In this document: positions 24,276 through 28,691 of the stretch, in pieces
How positions within the stretch are numbered: position 1 is the stretch's first letter
Layout of the letters: the number at the start of each line of letters is the position of its first letter
NCBI GenBank assembly: GCA_037382365.1
Contig: JARRPZ010000020.1
Coordinates: 1 to 28,691 of the forward strand
From: Lentisalinibacter sp037382365
Lineage (GTDB): Bacteria; Pseudomonadota; Gammaproteobacteria; Steroidobacterales; Woeseiaceae
Length of the DNA stretch: 28,691 bases
Reading direction: 5' to 3'
Position numbers and translations under genes: made by a program
The notes under the pieces: generated by a model
The model's input: the letters and a program-made list of their open reading frames with translations, nothing else
Database searches by the model: none
What the model was told of the DNA's origin: nothing

Positions 24276-24761
24276 ATGAGAGACAAGAAGGCGCCGTGGC
24301 TCGTCGGCTGGCGTGAATATCTCGATCTGCCGGATCTCGGGCTGCGACGCATCAAGGCGAAAGTGGACACGGGCGCGCGCACCTCGGCGCTGCACGCTAT
24401 CGACATCGAACACTTCGAGGAGGCGGGCCGTGAGAGAGTCCGCTTCCTGGTCCATCCGCAGCATCGGTCGGACGATCTCGAGGTCGTTTGCACGGCCGAC
24501 GTGGTCGACAGGCGGGGAGTCCGGAGCTCGATCGGGCACCGCCAGCACCGCGTGGTCATAGAGACGACGATGGTGCTGTCGCCCGACCTGGTCTGGCCCG
24601 TCGAACTCACGCTGACCTCGCGCTCGGACATGCGATTCCGTATGTTGATAGGGAGAACGGCGCTTCGGGGCCACATGCTGGTGGATCCGGGACGCTCGTA
24701 TCTGACCGGGGGTCGCCCGCCGCGGCTCGATGCCAGTCGCCGGAAGAAGGCAAAGAAATGA
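24276..24761 (+). CDS. ATP-dependent zinc protease / RimB-like DTGA protease
   Basis: The 161-aa protein matches the small protease-like family found beside rimK. It begins LVGWREYLDLPDLGLRRIKAKVDTGARTSALHA; the DTGA at 31-34 is the signature turn also seen in retropepsin-type aspartic proteases, so the historical name zinc protease may be misleading. It ends in a Lys/Arg-rich tail (DASRRKKAKK). By context it would act together with RimK on glutamate-modified proteins, but this is inference from the conserved gene neighbourhood. The start at 24276 is chosen on the family N-terminus; the ribosome-binding site is weak. Its stop overlaps an 18-codon minicistron that leads to rimK. Confidence 0.82.
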   Translation: MRDKKAPWLVGWREYLDLPDLGLRRIKAKVDTGARTSALHAIDIEHFEEAGRERVRFLVHPQHRSDDLEVVCTADVVDRRGVRSSIGHRQHRVVIETTMVLSPDLVWPVELTLTSRSDMRFRMLIGRTALRGHMLVDPGRSYLTGGRPPRLDASRRKKAKK

Positions 24762-24814
24762 CAAGGACGGTCGTGTGCCGGGCGGCGACCGTAGAAGGAG
24801 GGATACACACTTGA
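24758..24814 (+). CDS. 18-codon minicistron bridging the protease gene and rimK
   Basis: An ATG at 24758 overlaps the protease stop as ATGA and reads MTRTVVCRAATVEGGIHT before a TGA (24812-24814) that overlaps rimK's TTG start. The rimK ribosome-binding site (AAGGAGGG, 24795-24802) lies inside it. It may serve only to pass ribosomes to rimK; the peptide itself looks like no known family. Confidence 0.35.
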   Translation: MTRTVVCRAATVEGGIHT

Positions 24815-25716
24815 AGATCGCAATACTGTCGCGGAGACGCGCGCTCTACTCGACGCGCCGCCTCGTCGAAGCCGGCGAGGAACGGGGCCACGAGATGCAG
24901 GTGATAGACCACCAGCGGTGTTACATGGATATCACGTCGCACAAGCCGACGGTGCATTACAAGGGTCAGGCGCTGGAAGGTTTCGACGCCGTCATCCCCC
25001 GTATCGGCGCGTCCGTCACCTTCTACGGCACGGCGGTGTTGAGGCAGTTCGAGATGATGGGCGTCTTCCCGCTGAACGAGTCCGTGGCCATCAGCCGTTC
25101 CCGGGACAAGCTGCGTTCCCTGCAACTGCTGTCCCGGCAGGGCATCGGATTACCGGTCACCGGCTTCGCCAACTCGCCCGACGACACCGAGGATCTGCTG
25201 AAGCTGACCGGTGGAGCACCCGTGGTGATAAAGCTCCTCGAGGGCACCCAGGGCGTCGGCGTCGTGCTGGCCGAGACGCGCAAGGCCGCCCACAGCGTGA
25301 TAGAGGCGTTCCGCGGTCTGAATGCCAATTTCCTCGTGCAGGAATTCATCTCGGAAGCGGGCGGCTCCGACATCCGCTGTCTGGTCGTGGGCGGCAAGGT
25401 CGTCGCCGCCATGAAACGCCAGGGCAAGGAGGGCGAGTTCCGTTCCAACCTCCACCGGGGTGGCTCGGCGTCACTGGTACGGATCACCCCGGAGGAGCGT
25501 TCGACGGCGGTCCGCTCCGCCAAGATCATGGGGCTCAACGTCGCCGGTGTGGACATACTGCGGGCGAATCACGGACCGGTGGTGATGGAAGTGAATTCCT
25601 CGCCGGGCCTGGAGGGCATAGAGAAGGCCACGGGCAAAGACGTCGCCGGCATGATCGTCGGCTTCATCGAGGCCACCGCGAAGCCGGGCAAGACGAAGAC
25701 GAAAGGTGTCGGCTGA
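24811..25716 (+). CDS. rimK: RimK-type ATP-grasp glutamate ligase
   Basis: The 301-aa protein closely parallels E. coli RimK along its whole length: KIAILSRRRALYSTRRL, VIPRIGASVTFYGTAVLRQFE, PLNESVAISRSRDKLRSLQLLSRQGI, KLLEGTQGVGVVLAETRKAA, the ATP-grasp metal region DIRCLVVGGKVVAAMKR, and VMEVNSSPGLEGIEKATG. It adds glutamate residues to the C-terminus of ribosomal protein S6 (known for RimK) or makes poly-glutamate. The start is TTG 24811, supported by AAGGAGGG 8 nt upstream and by alignment to the family start; the longer open frame reads as an Arg-rich artefact. A TTG start and a bridging minicistron suggest modest, coupled expression. It overlaps the next gene by 11 bp. Confidence 0.95.
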   Translation: MKIAILSRRRALYSTRRLVEAGEERGHEMQVIDHQRCYMDITSHKPTVHYKGQALEGFDAVIPRIGASVTFYGTAVLRQFEMMGVFPLNESVAISRSRDKLRSLQLLSRQGIGLPVTGFANSPDDTEDLLKLTGGAPVVIKLLEGTQGVGVVLAETRKAAHSVIEAFRGLNANFLVQEFISEAGGSDIRCLVVGGKVVAAMKRQGKEGEFRSNLHRGGSASLVRITPEERSTAVRSAKIMGLNVAGVDILRANHGPVVMEVNSSPGLEGIEKATGKDVAGMIVGFIEATAKPGKTKTKGVG

Positions 25717-26755
25717 GCGGCGCAGGGCGGACGGCCGCCCGATCGAGATCGGTGGCCATACGGTCGGGCCGGGCGAGCGTGCCGCCATCGATCTGCCGGC
25801 TGCCGATCTCTACACGCATACCGAGATGACGATGCCGGTGCAGGTCATCAACGGGCGCACCGCCGGACCGGTGCTGTTCGTTTCCGCGGCGCTGCACGGC
25901 GACGAGATCAACGGCGTGGAGATCATCCGCCGGCTCCTCCGGTTGCGGGCACTGCGCAGCCTGCGCGGCACGCTGCTGGCGGTGCCGGTCGTGAATGTGC
26001 TCGGCTTCCTGAACATGTCCCGGTACCTGCCGGACCGCCGCGATCTGAACCGTTCCTTCCCGGGCAGCGAGAAGGGGTCTGCCGCAGCGAGACTGGCGAA
26101 TCTGTTCGTCACGGAGATCGTCGACAAGGCGGACTACGGGATCGATCTGCACACCGGCGCGATTCATCGCGCGAATCTGCCGCAGATCAGAGCGCAGCTG
26201 GACGACGAGCGCACCAGGGAGCTAGCGACGGCATTCGGGGTGCCGGTAATGATCAACGCCGCCCTGCGCGAGGGCTCGCTGAGAGAACTGGCGGCCAGCC
26301 GCGGCGTGCCGCTGCTGCTTTACGAGGCGGGCGAGGCACTGCGCTTCGACGAACTCGCGATCCGGGCCGGCGTCCGCGGCATACAGCGTGTCATGCGCAA
26401 ACTCGGGATGTTGCCCGCGCGCCAGCCGAAACGGCGCGAACCGGAACCGGTGACGGCCCTCGAAAGCGGATGGGTGCGTTCGCCGCAGAGCGGCATCGTG
26501 CACGCGACCGTCAGGCTCGGCGACTACGTCAGGAGTGGAGACGTGATCGCCAATGTCCGCGATCCGATCGGCTCCAGTGACACGGTGATACGGGCGGTGG
26601 ACGACGGTGTGGTCATCGGTCTGTCCAGGCTCCCGCTGGCGCACGAGGGCGATGCGATCGTGCACGTCGCGGCCTTCGATCAACCCACCCGCGTGGCCCG
26701 GAGCGTGGAGGAATTCCACCGCGGTCACCGCGACTCGGAATCGGAGGTGGGCTGA
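25706..26755 (+). CDS. succinylglutamate desuccinylase/aspartoacylase (AstE/AspA)-family protein
   Basis: The 349-aa M14-like zinc hydrolase has SAALHGDEINGVEIIRRLL (about 60-78, H and E zinc ligands), VPVVNVLGFLNMSRYLPDRRDLNRSFPG, GIDLHTGAIHR with the third zinc ligand, and LLLYEAGEALRFDE. A C-terminal beta domain (from about 250, VRSPQSGIVHATVRLGDYVRSGDVIANVRDP) is lipoyl-like. The family deacylates N-acyl amino acids. Here it forms the conserved trio with the RimB-like protease and RimK, so it may process glutamylated or acylated products of that system; this is inference. Start: GTG 25706, overlapping rimK by 11 bp, is the most upstream start that fits. Confidence 0.88.
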   Translation: MSAERRRADGRPIEIGGHTVGPGERAAIDLPAADLYTHTEMTMPVQVINGRTAGPVLFVSAALHGDEINGVEIIRRLLRLRALRSLRGTLLAVPVVNVLGFLNMSRYLPDRRDLNRSFPGSEKGSAAARLANLFVTEIVDKADYGIDLHTGAIHRANLPQIRAQLDDERTRELATAFGVPVMINAALREGSLRELAASRGVPLLLYEAGEALRFDELAIRAGVRGIQRVMRKLGMLPARQPKRREPEPVTALESGWVRSPQSGIVHATVRLGDYVRSGDVIANVRDPIGSSDTVIRAVDDGVVIGLSRLPLAHEGDAIVHVAAFDQPTRVARSVEEFHRGHRDSESEVG

Positions 26756-26854
26756 CCAAACATCGGTGTCGTAATGTCACGACGTTTACGGCACCAGATT
26801 GCTATCGAATTTGACAGATCGTGGGGTTTCTGCGACGGTGCTCTCGGCAGGGTT
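26756..26854. other. 5' part of the 301-bp gap: dyad and TTGACA box
   Basis: Non-coding. GTCGT (26768-26772) and ACGAC (26779-26783) form a small dyad soon after the deacylase stop. A perfect -35 box TTGACA lies at 26811-26816, but I cannot place a convincing -10 box 16-18 bp downstream. The short open frames here are not supported. Confidence 0.4.
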
Positions 26855-26972
26855 TATCCAGCCGTCGCGTGCGGGCGTACGACCTTCAGGTAACGACCGG
26901 GGCGGGGGAAACACGATGCACTGATGCCTGCACGACGATGGATAGCGCGGCCCCACGAGGGGCCGCTTTTTT
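26855..26972 (+). ncRNA. candidate structured RNA with terminal hairpin (leader attenuator, riboswitch or sRNA)
   Basis: A long imperfect stem is visible: TATCCA (26855-26860) pairs with TGGATA (26939-26944), CGTCG (26863-26867) with CGACG (26933-26937), and TGC (26870-26872) with GCA (26930-26932). It encloses about 57 nt that include an ACCT/AGGT mini-hairpin (26882-26891) and a repeated GATGC (26915-26928). A strong terminator begins 2 nt after the stem closes. The element lies 85 nt upstream of a molybdenum-hydroxylase gene. I do not recognise a known riboswitch class in it. Pairing is by eye and unsupported by covariation. Confidence 0.4.
26947..26972 (+). terminator. strong intrinsic terminator
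   Basis: GCGGCCCC (26947-26954), loop ACGA, GGGGCCGC (26959-26966): a perfect 8-bp GC stem followed by six T residues. It may end the rimK operon, or a leader or sRNA upstream of the hydroxylase gene. Confidence 0.9.
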
Positions 26973-27056
26973 GTGCGCCATGCCGCCTGCCGTCGGGTCC
27001 TCCGATCGGCGCGATTGAATCGGCTTCGCGGACGTCACCACGCGAGGGAGACCAGG

Positions 27057-28691
27057 ATGGGCAAGTTCGGAACCGGCCAGGCGATCAGACGAGTCGAGGA
27101 TCAGCGTTTTCTGACGGGAACCGGACGCTATCTGGACGATGTCGCTCCGGCGGATGCGGCGGTGCTCTATTTCTTCCGCTCGCCTTTCCCCCATGGCGTG
27201 ATCACCGAGCTCGATCTGGACGAGGCGCGGGACGCGCCAGGCGTACTCGCCGTGTATACGGCGCGGGACCTCGCCGATGCGGGTATCGGCGACCTGCCCG
27301 GCTCCGCCGTACCGAAGAGTCCGAAACATCCCGGCCACGACGCGCTGCAGCAGCCGCCGCTGGCGCGCGGAGTGGTGCGTTATGTGGGTGAACCCGTCGT
27401 CGCCATCGTGGCCGAGAATCTTGCTGCGGCGAAGGACGCTTCCGAGATGATCCTGTTCGACGTCGACGAACTGCCGGCGGTCACGACGATCGCGGACGCC
27501 CTATCGCGGACGCCCTCGGCGCGGCTGCGCCGGCGATACACGAGAGTGTGGAAGGCAATCTGCTTGGCGTCATGACCCACGGCGACGAGTCCGGGACCGA
27601 GGCGGCCTTCGCGGACGCCGAGCGCGTCATCGAACTCGAACTGGTCAACAATCGTCTGGCGCCGACCGCGATGGAGCCGCGCGGCTGCGTCGCGGTCTAC
27701 GAAGCCGAACACGACTCCTATACGCTCTATCAGGGCTGCCAGGGCGTGCACAATCTGCGCAAACACGTCGCGGCGGCGACGGGGATCGACGAGGAGCGTC
27801 TGCGCGTCGTATCACCGGACGTCGGCGGCGGTTTCGGGCTGAAGATGTTTCTCCAGTGCGAGACGGTCACCGCGTTGCACGCGTCGAAGCAGCTGGGACG
27901 CGCGGTCAAGTGGCTCGCCGAGCGGTCCGAGAGTTTCCTCTCGGATCTGCACGGTCGGGATCAGATCACCCGGGCCGAACTCGCCGTCGACGGTGAAGGC
28001 CGCTTCCTGGCGCTGCGCGTCCGGACCGACGGGAATGTCGGCGCCTACACTTCCCAGGCCGGTGCCTTCATACCGTGGTTCGGCGCATTCATGCTCACCG
28101 GTGCCTATGCGATTCCCGTGGCGTGGGCCGAGATCCGCATGGTGGTCACGAACACCGTGCCGGTCGACGCTTACCGGGGAGCCGGGCGCCCCGAGGCGAT
28201 CTACCTGATCGAGCGGCTCGTGGACAAGGCGGCCAGGGAACTCGGCATCGATCCGGCGGAGATCCGGCGGCGCAATTTCATCCCGCCCGAGGCGTTCCCC
28301 TACGAAACGGTCACGGGACAGGTCTACGATTCGGGGCGCTACGCAGAGCTGCTGGACGCCGCGCTGGAGCGCGCCGACTGGTCCGGATTCGACGCGCGGC
28401 GCAGTGCGAGCGAGGCGAGGGGCCTGCTGCGGGGCATCGGTCTCGGCTATTACGTGGAAATCTGTTCCGCCATGGGCGGAGAGGACACCCACGTGCGGTT
28501 CGAAGAGGACGGCACGGTCACGGTGCTGATGGGCACCCAGTCCACAGGGCAGGGGCACGAGACCAGTTTCGGTCAGATGGTGGCGGCGGGACTCGGCGTG
28601 CCGCTCGACAGTGTGCGCGTCCTGCAGGGCGACACGACGACCATCCCGACGGGTCAGGGTACGGGCGGTTCGCGCTCGATGGCGATCGGCG
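27057..28691 (+). pseudogene. xanthine dehydrogenase/CoxL-family molybdopterin-binding subunit, frameshifted and cut by window edge
   Basis: The gene starts at ATG 27057 (GGGAG upstream) with MGKFGTGQAIRRVEDQRFLTG, and the aldehyde oxidase/xanthine dehydrogenase a/b hammerhead domain covers about residues 15-140. Near 27503 the frame is lost because of a 14-bp tandem duplication; the first frame stops at TGA 27573-27575 after 172 codons. The downstream frame is open to the edge: PDVGGGFGLKMF, WLAERSESF, VDAYRGAGRPEAIYLIERLVD, IRRRNFIPP, GIGLGYYVEIC and GTQSTGQGHETSFGQ are molybdenum-cofactor-binding domain motifs. The AYRGAGR active-site loop differs from the AYRCSFR of form I CO dehydrogenase, so a xanthine dehydrogenase or aldehyde oxidase-like hydroxylase is more likely. 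Whether it is truly dead, split or an assembly error is open; removing one duplicate copy restores a perfect family sequence. Confidence 0.85.
27489..27516 (+). repeat. 14-bp tandem duplication causing the frameshift
   Basis: ATCGCGGACGCCCT is present at 27489-27502 and immediately again at 27503-27516. The second copy shifts the frame by two; with one copy the protein reads TTIADALGAAAPAIHESVEG without interruption. Confidence 0.92.

Noticed and set aside
26821..27018. A 65-aa open frame in the gap before the hydroxylase
   Set aside because: It crosses the structured region and terminator, has no ribosome-binding site and has an implausible composition.
1..28691. CRISPR arrays, tRNA or rRNA genes, insertion sequences and phage genes
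   Set aside because: Looked for by eye on both strands. No regularly spaced repeats, tRNA-like cloverleaf motifs, transposase or integrase motifs were found.
27057..28691. Form I CO dehydrogenase large subunit (CoxL)
   Set aside because: The active-site loop reads AYRGAGR, not the AYRCSFR typical of form I CoxL, and no small or medium subunit genes are visible in the window.

Overview
The window is high-GC, densely coded DNA that looks like a chromosomal segment of an aerobic Gammaproteobacterium, probably marine or environmental. Evidence for this: a Tat-exported high-potential iron-sulfur protein (HiPIP), two TonB-dependent outer-membrane receptors, a RimK modification cluster, glyoxalase II, a photolyase and a REP-type palindromic repeat pair. 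I see no rRNA, tRNA, CRISPR array, prophage or transposase. The taxonomic placement is inferred from gene content only.

Left part (1-6661): the 5' end of an Oar-like TonB-dependent receptor runs off the left edge. It is followed by an anchored DUF3604 protein on the same strand. A divergent plus-strand unit then encodes a 3-hydroxyisobutyrate dehydrogenase-type oxidoreductase, a His-rich membrane transporter, a small charged protein and a His-tailed double-cupin protein. The transporter and the cupin share an identical 20-nt stretch encoding the same His motif. A REP-like inverted pair closes this region.

Middle (6662-13012): a minus-strand pair, amidohydrolase then acyl-CoA synthetase, is joined by a TGATG overlap. 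It is divergent from a thiamin-salvage operon led by a clear TPP riboswitch: outer-membrane receptor, single-domain YkoF-like thiamin-binding protein, PnuT permease and a thiamin-kinase-like phosphotransferase. Together these would carry thiamin across the outer membrane, across the inner membrane and into the phosphorylated pool.

Next (13023-18271): convergent glyoxalase II, a long two-domain M16 metalloprotease lipoprotein, a histidine-phosphatase-fold protein, and the HiPIP. The HiPIP leader contains a near-consensus promoter, a 10-nt direct repeat, a small hairpin and a complete intrinsic terminator before the gene, which suggests attenuation or an sRNA.

Then (18278-23216 and on to 24196): a minus-strand unit encodes a photolyase fused to a renalase-like FAD oxidoreductase, with a downstream DUF2256/DUF3253 zinc-binding protein. 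Plus-strand lipocalin-like and fumarylacetoacetate-hydrolase (FAH) fold genes meet, with zero spacing, a minus-strand pair of dienelactone hydrolase and fumarylacetoacetase-like genes.

Right end (24276-28691): a RimK cluster (DTGA protease, RimK ligase, AstE/AspA-type deacylase) in which an 18-codon minicistron bridges the first two genes. A 301-bp gap follows, holding a candidate structured RNA with a strong terminator. Last is a molybdenum-hydroxylase large subunit broken by a 14-bp tandem duplication; it runs off the right edge.

Most promising leads: the photolyase-renalase fusion with its zinc-binding partner, the two terminator-ended RNA elements (17706-17861 and 26855-26972), the shared His-motif DNA in the transporter and cupin, and the duplication-split hydroxylase.
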